11,195 nt of DNA, taken from NCBI GenBank assembly GCA_028290245.1, contig JAQGKG010000143.1, forward strand, positions 1-11,195, given 5' to 3'. A program made the position numbers and the translations under genes. Positions 1 through 6,289 of this stretch are shown here, piece by piece (position 1 is the first letter of the stretch; every line of letters starts with the position of its first letter). The DNA comes from Devosia sp. (lineage in GTDB: Bacteria; Pseudomonadota; Alphaproteobacteria; Rhizobiales; Devosiaceae). Below the pieces are notes generated by a model, which searched no databases, was not told the origin of the DNA, and was given only the letters and a program-made list of their open reading frames with translations.

Positions 1-1201
1 CGAAGGGGTTGCCGCGCAGCACGGGGCTGTTGCCGGCTGCCAGCACCACGATCATGGTTTCACCCACGGCGCGGCTGACGGCAAGCAGGAAGGCGCCGAC
101 GATGCCGGGCAGGGCTGCAGGCAACAACACGTTGCGGATGGTCTCGGACTTGGTGGCGCCGAGGCCATAGGCGCCGTCGCGCAGGGTGCGCGGCACCTGG
201 TTGAGAATGTCATCGGAGAGGGAAGACACGAAGGGGATGATCATGATGCCCATGACGACGCCGGCAGTCAGCGCGCTGGTGGCATTGATCGAAAGGCCGA
301 AGACATTGCCCACATCGCGCAGGAACGGGCCTACGGTGACGAGAGCGAAGAAGCCGAACACGATGGTCGGGATGCCGGCGAGAATTTCGATCATTGGCTT
401 GGCAACGGCGCGCAGGCGGGGATGAGCGTATTGGCTGAGGTAGATGGCAGCCATCAGGCCGACCGGGACCGCCACCAGCATGGCGATGCCGGTGATCATC
501 AGGGTGCCGACCAGCAGCGGCAGCAGGCCGTAGCTGCCCCAGTTGCCAGCGCTGCCAGCATTGTTGGGGTTCCAGACCGTGCCGAAGAAGAAGTCGAGCG
601 GGTTGATGAAGGTGAAGAACTTGTAGGCTTCGGTGACCAGTGAAGCGACGATGCCCACGGTGGTCAGAATGGCGACGGCAGAGCAGGCGAGCAGCGCCAC
701 GTTGACGACACGCTCGACGGCGTTGCGGGCACGAAGGCGGGCTGTGACGCGGCTGCGGGCATAAAGGAGCGCAGCGCCACCGGCAACGGCAGCCACCAGC
801 AGCACGCCGACGAAAGTCAGCATCTGGAACGAGCGCAGGGCATCGCCAGCGGACTGTTCGAAGGGCTGGATTTCACCGGTTACGCCATAACCGGAGGCAA
901 TAGCATTGATGCGGGTGATGGTGGCATTGAGGGCGGCCTGGTCGAGGCCAAGCAGGATATCCTGCGGGATCTGGGAGACCGTGTAGCTGTGGGTCAGATC
1001 GCCACCGAACCAGCCCCAGAGAGCAAGTATCGCAAGTGCGGGCAGCATGGCCCAGATGGCTACGTATGAGCCATGATATTGCGGGCGCGAGTGAACCTTG
1101 ACGCCTTCGGCAGTCACGAGGTTGCGGCTACGAGACCAGCCAGACTGGTAGGATACGCCCAGCAGCACCAGAAGCAATGCGGCTACGATCAAGGCATTCA
1201 T
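1..1201 (-). CDS. pstC: Phosphate ABC transporter permease PstC (3' end outside window)
   Basis: Inner-membrane permease subunit of the PstSCAB high-affinity phosphate importer, pairing with PstA and the ATPase PstB, which should lie beyond the left edge. Translation from the ATG at 1201 stays open for 400 codons to the window edge. The N-terminus (residues 2-18) is a hydrophobic helix, followed by a basic linker and a second helix near residues 46-65. A long periplasmic-type segment follows before the conserved permease core. The ABC permease EAA-type loop begins at D342 (DGAYGLGATKSETIRNVLLP) and is followed by the conserved SRAVGET stretch. Extended PstC proteins of this kind are usual in Rhizobiales; the E. 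coli protein is much shorter at the N-terminus. It lies 58 nt downstream of pstS on the same strand, so the two form an operon. A weak G-rich Shine-Dalgarno (complement of 1210-1214) precedes the start. The missing C-terminus is only the window edge. Confidence 0.95.
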   Translation of the reverse strand, partial: MNALIVAALLLVLLGVSYQSGWSRSRNLVTAEGVKVHSRPQYHGSYVAIWAMLPALAILALWGWFGGDLTHSYTVSQIPQDILLGLDQAALNATITRINAIASGYGVTGEIQPFEQSAGDALRSFQMLTFVGVLLVAAVAGGAALLYARSRVTARLRARNAVERVVNVALLACSAVAILTTVGIVASLVTEAYKFFTFINPLDFFFGTVWNPNNAGSAGNWGSYGLLPLLVGTLMITGIAMLVAVPVGLMAAIYLSQYAHPRLRAVAKPMIEILAGIPTIVFGFFALVTVGPFLRDVGNVFGLSINATSALTAGVVMGIMIIPFVSSLSDDILNQVPRTLRDGAYGLGATKSETIRNVLLPAALPGIVGAFLLAVSRAVGETMIVVLAAGNSPVLRGNPF

Positions 1202-1228
1202 GGGAAGCGCCCCCGCTGGAAATAAAGT

Positions 1229-1252
1229 GGGCCGCGCTTTGCAGCGCGGCCC
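1229..1252 (-). terminator. Intercistronic hairpin between pstS and pstC
   Basis: A perfect 10-bp inverted repeat (GGGCCGCGCT / AGCGCGGCCC) with a 4-nt loop begins 7 nt after the pstS stop codon. In the direction of transcription it is followed by the T-rich run ACTTTATTT. It could be a partial terminator or a 3' mRNA stabiliser. Either would let the binding protein be made in excess over the permease, as is common for ABC operons. The repeat is seen directly; the effect is inferred. Confidence 0.6.
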
Positions 1253-1259
1253 GGTCGAT

Positions 1260-2282
1260 TTACTTAGCGCCGGCTTCGAAAGCAGCCAGGACTTCAGCCG
1301 TCTTGTCAGCTGCCTGAGGGATCAGGCCAGCGGCTTCGAGAGTGCCACCGGCACCCGAAGTCTGCTCGGACAGGAAGAACTGTACGTATTCTTCGATGCC
1401 GGGGATGACGCCGATGTGCTGGCCCTTGACGTAGAAGAACAGTGGGCGCGAGACGGGGTATTCGCCGGCAGCAACGGTTTCAGCCGATGGGACGATGCCG
1501 TTGACGGTGGCAACCTTGAGCGAGTCGGTGTTCTGCTCGTAGAAGGACAGGCCGAATACGCCGACTGTTTCAGGGTTCGAAGTCAGGCGAGCCAGAGTTT
1601 CGGTGTAGTCGCCCGAAATCTCGATAACCACGTCCTGACGGAATGTGGTGGTAGCGGCCTTCTTTTCGTCGTCACTCAGGCCTTCAGGAAGACCGGCTTC
1701 TTCAGCGCCAGCATCGACGACTTCGAGCTGGAACACTTCACGAGTGCCGTGATTGGTGCCGGGGATAGCAAGCGAGATTTTCTGATCTGGGAGCGAAGCG
1801 TCGATCTCGGACCACTTGGTGTAGGGGTTGGCAACCAGAGCGCCATCGACCATCACCTGAGCGGCGATTGCCTTGTAGACCTGGATCGGGGTCAGAGCGA
1901 AGTCTGGGCCGGTCGAGGACGAAGCAAACACGATGCCGTCGTAGCCGAACTGAACTTCACGAACGTCGGTGACGCCAGCTGCGGTGCAAGCCTCGAGTTC
2001 GCTGTCCTTGATCTTGCGCGAAGCGTTCGCGATGTCGATGGTGTTTTCGCCAACACCTTCACAGAACTGCTTCAGACCGCCGCCGGTGCCGCCCGAACCA
2101 ACAACTGGAGTGTTGAATTCTGGGAAGGCAGCGCTGAACTCTTCAGCAACGATCGAAGCGAAAGGCAGCACGGTGGACGAGCCAGCGATCTGGATGGTGT
2201 CACGCGACTGGGCGAAAGCAGCAGTGGTGCCGAAGGCGGCAAGCGCGATCACGGCAACGCTAGCGTAGAGTGCGGTCTTCAT
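1260..2282 (-). CDS. pstS: Phosphate-binding periplasmic protein PstS
   Basis: Periplasmic receptor that captures orthophosphate and delivers it to PstC/PstA. The 340-residue product has a signal peptide: basic MKT start, hydrophobic core, and AxA-type cleavage expected after A24 (AAFA|QS). Ligand-binding signatures follow in the right order: GSSTVLP at 34-40, the glycine-rich GSGGTGGG at 62-69, the DIANASR segment at 83-89 and a later GTNHGTREVF phosphate loop. C74 and C99 could form a disulfide. Length fits the family. The start at 2282 is supported by an AAGGGA Shine-Dalgarno 7 nt upstream. It is the promoter-proximal gene of the pst operon, with a PhoB-type site 84 to 139 bases upstream, so phosphate-starvation induction by PhoR-PhoB is expected. 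A long open frame on the opposite strand across this gene is a shadow. Confidence 0.96.
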   Translation of the reverse strand: MKTALYASVAVIALAAFGTTAAFAQSRDTIQIAGSSTVLPFASIVAEEFSAAFPEFNTPVVGSGGTGGGLKQFCEGVGENTIDIANASRKIKDSELEACTAAGVTDVREVQFGYDGIVFASSSTGPDFALTPIQVYKAIAAQVMVDGALVANPYTKWSEIDASLPDQKISLAIPGTNHGTREVFQLEVVDAGAEEAGLPEGLSDDEKKAATTTFRQDVVIEISGDYTETLARLTSNPETVGVFGLSFYEQNTDSLKVATVNGIVPSAETVAAGEYPVSRPLFFYVKGQHIGVIPGIEEYVQFFLSEQTSGAGGTLEAAGLIPQAADKTAEVLAAFEAGAK

Positions 2283-2365
2283 GGGGAATTCCCTTTTACG
2301 AAATCAGTTCAAACCTGGCCGGACGTTGGGTTGTTCGCGTCCCGGTCCTGCCTTTGACGAGGGGG

Positions 2366-2421
2366 ACCATATTGGGGCCACGCGACAGTTTTATTGCTGT
2401 TCCGTGACGCGTTTGTGACAG
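2366..2421 (-). promoter_or_regulatory. Pho box array and -10 region of the pst operon
   Basis: On the minus strand CTGTCAC-AAAC-GCGTCAC (2421-2404) matches the PhoB direct repeat, two 7-mers 11 bp apart. A further half-site CTGTCGC (2388-2382) falls exactly two 11-bp turns downstream, with a degenerate CAGCAAT between (2399-2393). The -10-like hexamer TATGGT (2371-2366) starts 10 bp after the last half-site, the spacing known for PhoB-activated promoters that lack a good -35. The predicted pstS leader is about 75 nt. The repeats are seen directly; PhoB binding is inferred. Confidence 0.7.
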
Positions 2422-2460
2422 GTTAATGCGTTGAAATGGTTGGCGTGTTTGGGGAACAAG

Positions 2461-2540
2461 CCGGACTCAGGCGTCACTTGTGACTCTGGAATGTGACATT
2501 CCGACCGGACTCGCCCGGACTCCCGGTCACGCCGGAGTGG
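2461..2540. repeat. Cluster of short inverted and direct repeats upstream of the Pho box
   Basis: The pstS-iclR gap (2283-2633, 351 bp) holds no convincing gene. Beyond the Pho box it contains a perfect 7-bp-armed palindrome GGAATGT-G-ACATTCC (2488-2502). An overlapping-region GTCAC-TT-GTGAC inverted repeat lies at 2473-2484. There are three copies of CCGGACTC, at 2461, 2505 and 2515. An ACTCC...GGAGT pair lies near 2519-2538. The palindrome is operator-like, but no regulator is identified for it. Parts of the cluster could instead fold as RNA downstream of the iclR gene and end its transcript. Confidence 0.4.
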
Positions 2541-2633
2541 GGCGTCGACGCGAGGCTGCAGTCGTGGAATCGATGCGCCTAAAGTGAACTTAGACCGGGT
2601 TTATGACAGGCATGCAGCGGTCCCCAAGAGGCA

Positions 2634-3389
2634 TCAGCGCAGCAGGGGGCGGACTTCGGCCTGGACCTTGCGCATCAGCGGCAGGAAATTGGCGATCATG
2701 TGAGAGGTGGAGGCGCGAGCGGACTGGGCGCCGATATTGAGGGCGGCGACGGGCTGGCCCTGTGCATTGAACAACGGCACGGCGATGGAGCAGAGCCCGA
2801 GCTCAAGCTCCTCGTCGATCACGGCAAAGCCTTGTGCGGCGACGACGGCAAGCTCGGTGATAAGCGAGGGAAGGTCGGCTTTGGTTTTTTCGGTATATGC
2901 GATGCGGTCGGAGCGATCGAGCACGTCGCGGGCGACTGCAACCGGCATGGCAGCGAGCAGAATACGGCCCATCGAGGTGCAATAGGCGGGAAGGCGCGCC
3001 CCGGCGCCGAGGTTGATCGACATGACGCGGCGGTAAGACGCGCGGGCGATGTAGAGGATCTCGGTGCCGTCCAGTACGGCGGCGGACGAGCTTTCGTTGA
3101 TCTGGCCGGAGAGTTCTTCGAGGAAGGGCTGGATCAGCCGTGGCAGCGGCGTGGCGGCGAGATAGGAATGGCCCAGATTAAGCACGCGCGGGGTAAGGCG
3201 GAAGAACTTGCCGTCATAGCTGGCGTAACCGAGGTGGGTCAGCGTCAGCAGGCAGCGACGAGCGGTGGCGCGCTCGAGGCCAGTGCGATTTGCGACGTCA
3301 GTAATGGATTGGCTGGCATGCTCCTCATCGAAGCACTCGATGACCGAAAGGCCCTTGACCAGACCATTGATGATATCGCCTTCGCGCAT
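2634..3389 (-). CDS. IclR-family transcriptional regulator, PcaU/PcaR type
   Basis: DNA-binding regulator of 251 residues. The N-terminal winged helix-turn-helix covers about residues 6-70, with VKGLSVIECF leading in and a recognition-helix segment around GLERATARRCLLTLTHLGY (37-55). The IclR effector-binding domain fills about 80-250. The pattern of an N-terminal VKGLSVIE followed by RLTPRVLNLGHSYL is characteristic of the PcaR/PcaU/PobR subgroup. Those proteins control protocatechuate, catechol and 4-hydroxybenzoate breakdown, so the effector may be an aromatic acid or beta-ketoadipate. None of those enzymes is next to it, so the specific target is unknown. A GGGGAG Shine-Dalgarno lies 7 nt before the start and sits in a short palindrome (CTCCCC-A-GGGGAG, 3397-3409). 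It is oriented toward pstS but separated by 351 bp and is probably a single-gene unit. Confidence 0.88.
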   Translation of the reverse strand: MREGDIINGLVKGLSVIECFDEEHASQSITDVANRTGLERATARRCLLTLTHLGYASYDGKFFRLTPRVLNLGHSYLAATPLPRLIQPFLEELSGQINESSSAAVLDGTEILYIARASYRRVMSINLGAGARLPAYCTSMGRILLAAMPVAVARDVLDRSDRIAYTEKTKADLPSLITELAVVAAQGFAVIDEELELGLCSIAVPLFNAQGQPVAALNIGAQSARASTSHMIANFLPLMRKVQAEVRPLLR

Positions 3390-3603
3390 GATGCATCTCC
3401 CCAGGGGAGGATGTAGCCCAGGGCGGGTCGGCTTGCGACAAAAAATCGCTGGGCGAACGCAGGGAGGATGGCTGAGCCAACGGCAACTGAGGGCGCAGTG
3501 TCATGCCGTCGATATACGATTTGGCAGGGCTCCGCCAAAAGTTCAGTTGCAGCATCGACTTCTCCCCTTGCCAGCCGCGGAGAGGCTGATATGAGGCAGA
3601 TGA

Positions 3604-3679
3604 GGGCCCATAGCTCAATGGTTAGAGCCGACCGCTCATAACGGTCTGGTTCCAGGTTCGAGTCCTGGTGGGCCCACCA
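3604..3679 (+). tRNA. ileX: tRNA-Ile(CAU), AUA-decoding (anticodon CAT at 3637-3639)
   Basis: A complete 76-nt cloverleaf. The 7-bp acceptor GGGCCCA/TGGGCCC pairs perfectly. The anticodon stem GACCG/CGGTC encloses loop CTCATAA. The T stem CCAGG/CCTGG encloses TTCGAGT. The discriminator A and CCA end are encoded in the DNA. A CAU anticodon could mean initiator Met, elongator Met or Ile2. Initiator is unlikely, because the first acceptor pair is intact and there is no GGG/CCC anticodon stem. C4-G69 and C5-G68 together with overall likeness to E. coli Ile2 favour tRNA-Ile, whose C34 would be changed to lysidine by TilS. Elongator Met is the main alternative. No copy of the 3' end is seen elsewhere, so there is no sign of an integrated element. 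Confidence 0.88.
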
Positions 3680-3687
3680 AGCATTCT

Positions 3688-3724
3688 GGCGGTTTTCGAG
3701 TGATCGGAAGCCGCCGTTGCTTTT
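3688..3724 (+). terminator. Likely terminator of the tRNA transcript
   Basis: Eight bases after the tRNA, GGCGGTTTTC pairs with GGAAGCCGCC (10 bp, two wobble pairs) around an 8-nt loop. The run GTTGCTTTT follows. Position and shape fit an intrinsic terminator, although the T run is short. Confidence 0.55.
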
Positions 3725-3739
3725 CTGGCCCATGAAATG

Positions 3740-3773
3740 GCCCGTGAAACCTCCTACAGGAGATAGGACGGGC
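3740..3773. other. Small nested inverted repeat in the tRNA-VOC gap
   Basis: GCCCGT (3740-3745) pairs with ACGGGC (3768-3773), and inside it CTCC and GGAG can pair around TACA. The gap from 3725 to 4000 shows no convincing gene. The short open frames there have no recognisable protein features. Function of the structure, if any, is unknown; it could be a remnant terminator. Confidence 0.25.
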
Positions 3774-4000
3774 TAGGTCAAATTCGTTAGCGATTTCCTT
3801 ACGGGTGCATTCCAGTTTGAAAGGAAAGCGCTGCGAAGTCGCAAGCTTGTCCTATATCTAATAATCCGACGTCCATTTCCTTATTTTCGAGCTGAGTGAT
3901 GGACTCGGTCGTGACAGAACCGCCATTTGGGTGTGTGATGCGGTTGGACCGGCGTTTTGGAACAGCCGCTAGCGCTGGCCGGTTTGGGAGAGTGTGCACC

Positions 4001-4486
4001 ATGGCAATTGCAAAAAATACGATCTGCATTTGGTACGACAAGGACGCCGAGGCAGCGGCGAAATTCTACGAGGAGACGTTCCCCCACACCAAGATGGGAA
4101 CCGTTTATCGCGCCCCAGGTGACTATCCATCCGGGCAAGAAGGCGATGTGCTGACCGTCGACTTTACGGTATTTGGCATTCCTTGCATCGGCCTCAATGG
4201 TGGCCCGGCTTTCAAGCACAACGAAGCTTTTTCATTCCAGATCGCGACAGACGACCAAGAAGAAACAGACCGCTACTGGAACGCCATTGTTGGCAATGGC
4301 GGTGAGGAAAGCCAATGCGGCTGGTGCAAGGACAAGTGGGGCGTGTCGTGGCAGATCACCCCACGCACGCTGACCGAAGCGATGACCCGCGGTGGCGATG
4401 AAGCCAAGCGTGCCTTCGAAGCAATGATGAAAATGAAGAAGATCGACGTAGCAGCCATTGACGAGGCGCGTCGCAGTTCTAGCTGA
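4001..4486 (+). CDS. VOC-family protein, PhnB-like (3-demethylubiquinone methyltransferase-type fold)
   Basis: A 161-residue stand-alone protein of the vicinal oxygen chelate superfamily, in the PhnB-like group named after the old '3-dmu-9_3-mt' domain. Despite that name the group does not contain the methyltransferase UbiG. Signs are the N-terminal ICIWYDKDAEAAAKFYEETF segment, the central DFTVFGIPCIGLNGGPAF strand-turn and the CGWCKDKWGVSWQITPRTL ending, all in family order. The reading frame is open from an ATG at 3896. I choose 4001 because family homology begins at once after it, GGGAG lies 10 nt upstream, and the upstream 35 codons look non-protein-like. The reaction is unknown. It stands alone between the tRNA and the convergent tetR gene. 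Confidence 0.9.
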   Translation: MAIAKNTICIWYDKDAEAAAKFYEETFPHTKMGTVYRAPGDYPSGQEGDVLTVDFTVFGIPCIGLNGGPAFKHNEAFSFQIATDDQEETDRYWNAIVGNGGEESQCGWCKDKWGVSWQITPRTLTEAMTRGGDEAKRAFEAMMKMKKIDVAAIDEARRSSS

Positions 4487-4504
4487 TGCGGCCAAGTAGT
4501 TGTC

Positions 4505-4547
4505 GCGCAAACATCTGCGCAATTTAGGCTGGCGGGGTTTGGCCGCC
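4505..4547. terminator. Hairpins between convergent VOC and tetR genes
   Basis: Two short inverted repeats sit in the 78-bp gap between convergent stop codons: GCGCA/TGCGC (4505-4520, followed by AATTTA) and GGCGG/CCGCC (4531-4547, loop of 7). They could end transcription from either side, but neither has a strong T run, so the call is weak. Confidence 0.35.
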
Positions 4548-4564
4548 GCTGGCACGTGAGGCTT

Positions 4565-5137
4565 TTACGATCCTCCGGCGGCCGCGACGAACAAATCGAG
4601 CTCCTCGAAAGCTTCGGCTAGGCACTGGGCCAGCGATCGCGCGGACTTGCCAAACCACAGGTCAACTGCATGGCCCAGTACAGCCAAGCCCGCCTGTGCT
4701 GCAAAGGCCGCGCGCGCTGGTACAATGCCGCGCTTCTGCAAGGCATCGGCCACCACGCCGACCAAGGCGGCATGCTTGGCCACTTCGCGCTCCATCAACG
4801 CTGGATTGGCGGCGATGATATGCCGGCGTGGCTCGGAGAAGCGCCGGTTCCCCTCGAGCAATGGCGTGACATCGGCAAAGGCGCGGCGCAGCACAGCGAT
4901 CGGCGGCAGTTCCGCCGGTGCCTGCCGGATCGACTCAGTCAGGGCCGCGCTCAAGATCTCCTGCCCGACGAACAGCACCTCTCGCTTATCGGGAAAGTGC
5001 CGGAAAAACGTGCGCTCGGTCACCCCCGCTCGCGCCGCGATCTGCGCCGCCGTGGTCTGGTCGAAGCCATTCTGCGTGAACAGCTCCAGGGCAGCGATTT
5101 GCATGCGATAGCGGACATCTTCGGAATTGCGTGGCAT
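4565..5137 (-). CDS. TetR/AcrR-family transcriptional repressor
   Basis: A 190-residue TetR-type regulator. The N-terminal domain is typical: helix 1 is YRMQIAALELFTQNGF, then the helix-turn-helix TTAAQIAARAGVTERTFFRHF at about 28-48, then PDKREVLF. The remaining 140 residues are the variable ligand-binding and dimerisation region. The ligand is not predictable. It is divergent from the SDR gene, and the 77-bp gap has two palindromic operators, so it very probably represses itself and that neighbour. The start at 5137 is forced from above, because an in-frame TAG lies only two codons upstream (5143-5141). GGGG touches the ATG with no spacer, so it is not a normal Shine-Dalgarno; the promoter position suggests a leaderless mRNA. 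The next in-frame ATG (codon 12) would cut into helix 1. Confidence 0.92.
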   Translation of the reverse strand: MPRNSEDVRYRMQIAALELFTQNGFDQTTAAQIAARAGVTERTFFRHFPDKREVLFVGQEILSAALTESIRQAPAELPPIAVLRRAFADVTPLLEGNRRFSEPRRHIIAANPALMEREVAKHAALVGVVADALQKRGIVPARAAFAAQAGLAVLGHAVDLWFGKSARSLAQCLAEAFEELDLFVAAAGGS

Positions 5138-5142
5138 CCCCT

Positions 5143-5171
5143 AATATAGGGGTATTGTCAGTCACTGTCAT
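5143..5171 (-). promoter_or_regulatory. tetR promoter, predicted leaderless start
   Basis: On the minus strand ATGACA (5171-5166, 5 of 6 to TTGACA), a 17-bp spacer and TATATT (5148-5143, 5 of 6 to TATAAT). The transcription start predicted about 7 nt further on coincides with the A of the tetR ATG at 5137. The -10 sits inside the inverted repeat CCCCTA-ATA-TAGGGG (5138-5152). Confidence 0.6.
5155..5171. promoter_or_regulatory. TetR operator copy 1 (imperfect)
   Basis: TTGTCAG-TCA-CTGTCAT has the same 7-3-7 design as operator copy 2, differing from its arms at two positions. It overlaps the -35 and spacer of the tetR promoter, so occupation should block tetR transcription. Confidence 0.65.
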
Positions 5172-5180
5172 CTTCTCTTT

Positions 5181-5197
5181 ATGTCAGCCACTGACAT
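5181..5197. promoter_or_regulatory. TetR operator copy 2 (perfect palindrome)
   Basis: ATGTCAG-CCA-CTGACAT is a perfect inverted repeat with 7-bp arms and a 3-bp centre, 26 bp centre to centre from copy 1. It ends beside the TATAAG hexamer (5198-5203) that is the likely -10 of the SDR gene, and so is placed to repress it. The shared AAGGGA (5201-5206) is the SDR Shine-Dalgarno, 8 nt before its ATG. Confidence 0.75.
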
Positions 5198-5214
5198 TAT
5201 AAGGGACGACACGC

Positions 5215-6096
5215 ATGCGCGTTTTCATCACCGGCGGCACTGGCCTCATCGGCTCGGCCGTCATTGCCGAACTGCTCACCCACAATCACACTGTCCTTGC
5301 CCTGGCCCGCTCCGAGACCTCCGCCGATGCTGCGCGCAAGGCTGGCGCCGAGCCAATCGCCGGTGGCCTGATCGATCTGGACGTCCTGCGTGCCGGCGCC
5401 GCGCAGGCGGATGGAGTAATCCACCTGGCCTTCAGCAATGATTTCAGCAGCCCGGAAGCTCTCGCTCGCGGCGTTGCCGAGGAGACTGCGGCGCTGACCG
5501 CACTCGGCGAGGCCCTCATCGGTAGTAATCGCCCTCTGGTCACCGTTTCCGGTACGCCCTGGATCGCGGGCCGCGCCTCGACCGAAGCCGATCCGCTGCC
5601 GCTCGATGGTCCGGTGGGTGGTCGCGGCCGCACGGTCAATTCCATTCTAAGCCTCGCCGCGCAGGGCGTGCGCAGCTCGTCCATCCGTCTGCCCCGCACC
5701 GTGCACAACAATGGCAATGGCGGCTTTGCCGGCCTGTTGACCAATATCGCCCGCCAATCGGGCGTCTCAGGCTATGCGGGTGATGGCACCCAGCGCTGGC
5801 CCGCCGTGCACGCCCTCGACGCCGCGGTCCTGTTCCGCCTGGCGCTGGAACATGCTGACGCCGGCACCGCATGGCATGCCGTGGCCGACGAGGGCGACGC
5901 GGTGCGCGACATCGCCAGTGTTATTGGCCGCCGCCTCGGCCTGCCGGTGCAGTCGGTGACCCCGGAGACCTATGGCCCGCTTGGCCCCATCTTTGCCGCC
6001 GACCAGCCCGCCTCCAGCGCCCATACGCGCGAGACTCTGCGCTGGACGCCAACCCATCCAGGCCTCTTGGCCGACCTCGAAAACCTCCGGCCCTAG
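5215..6096 (+). CDS. Atypical short-chain dehydrogenase/reductase (NAD(P)-binding epimerase-like)
   Basis: A 293-residue Rossmann-fold protein of the extended/atypical SDR group. The N-terminus MRVFITGGTGLIGSAV carries the TGGTGLIG dinucleotide-binding loop at residues 6-13. Later family blocks are DGVIHLAF, IRLPRTVHNNGNGGF, RWPAVHALDAAVLFRLAL and a C-terminal substrate region ending RETLRWTPTHPGLLADL. These match the atypical SDR subgroup annotated as NAD-dependent epimerase/dehydratase or sugar-reductase-like. The usual YxxxK catalytic pair is not visible where expected; the region reads RTVNSILSLAAQGVR. It may therefore use another mechanism or only bind NAD(P)H. It is divergent from tetR with shared operators, so its expression is probably induced by a TetR ligand that may also be its substrate. 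The substrate is unknown. Confidence 0.9.
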   Translation: MRVFITGGTGLIGSAVIAELLTHNHTVLALARSETSADAARKAGAEPIAGGLIDLDVLRAGAAQADGVIHLAFSNDFSSPEALARGVAEETAALTALGEALIGSNRPLVTVSGTPWIAGRASTEADPLPLDGPVGGRGRTVNSILSLAAQGVRSSSIRLPRTVHNNGNGGFAGLLTNIARQSGVSGYAGDGTQRWPAVHALDAAVLFRLALEHADAGTAWHAVADEGDAVRDIASVIGRRLGLPVQSVTPETYGPLGPIFAADQPASSAHTRETLRWTPTHPGLLADLENLRP

Positions 6097-6176
6097 AGGC
6101 ATTTAAATGTCCGTTTGATGCGTCCTAGCAAGGTGGTGTAACTCCGCATAACTGCCTTTGATAAACACCCTTTCGG

Positions 6177-6202
6177 AGCGGCAGCTATCTCGTCTGCCGT
6201 TT
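6177..6202 (+). terminator. Possible terminator downstream of the SDR gene
   Basis: AGCGGCAG pairs with CTGCCGTT (8 bp, one wobble) around a 9-nt loop, followed by only TTTCAG. It lies about 80 nt after the SDR stop. The rest of the 193-bp gap (6097-6289) shows no recognisable gene. Confidence 0.35.
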
Positions 6203-6289
6203 CAGCACCTGCCAGTCCGTTTTCCAGCCCACTTCAGACGCCGCCACTGCAACATCGAGGAAAGCGACCAAGTCTCGTTCTATCGCAGT

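Noticed and set aside
1200..2357. Long open frame on the plus strand (385 codons) antisense to pstS
   Set aside because: It overlies a clear pstS, has no recognisable domain, and arises from the high-GC codon pattern of the opposite strand.
2700..3416. 238-codon plus-strand frame antisense to the IclR gene
   Set aside because: Glycine- and arginine-rich shadow of a well-supported gene, with no family features.
3604..3679. tRNA as an integration site for a genomic island
   Set aside because: No integrase nearby and no repeat of the tRNA 3' end in the window.
3245..3733. 162-codon minus-strand frame across the tRNA and iclR start
   Set aside because: It runs through the antisense of a tRNA and another gene's N-terminus. 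The WWAHQDSNLEPDRYERSALTIELWA-like stretch is the familiar spurious translation of tRNA DNA (shown in part only as a noted artefact).
3896..4000. N-terminal extension of the VOC protein from the upstream ATG
   Set aside because: Family similarity starts at the 4001 ATG and the extra 35 codons have no protein-like features.
5155..5171. Pho box in the tetR-SDR gap, from the CTGTCAT and TTGTCAG elements
   Set aside because: The units are 10 and 16 bp apart rather than 11, and they fit the palindromic 7-3-7 TetR operator better.
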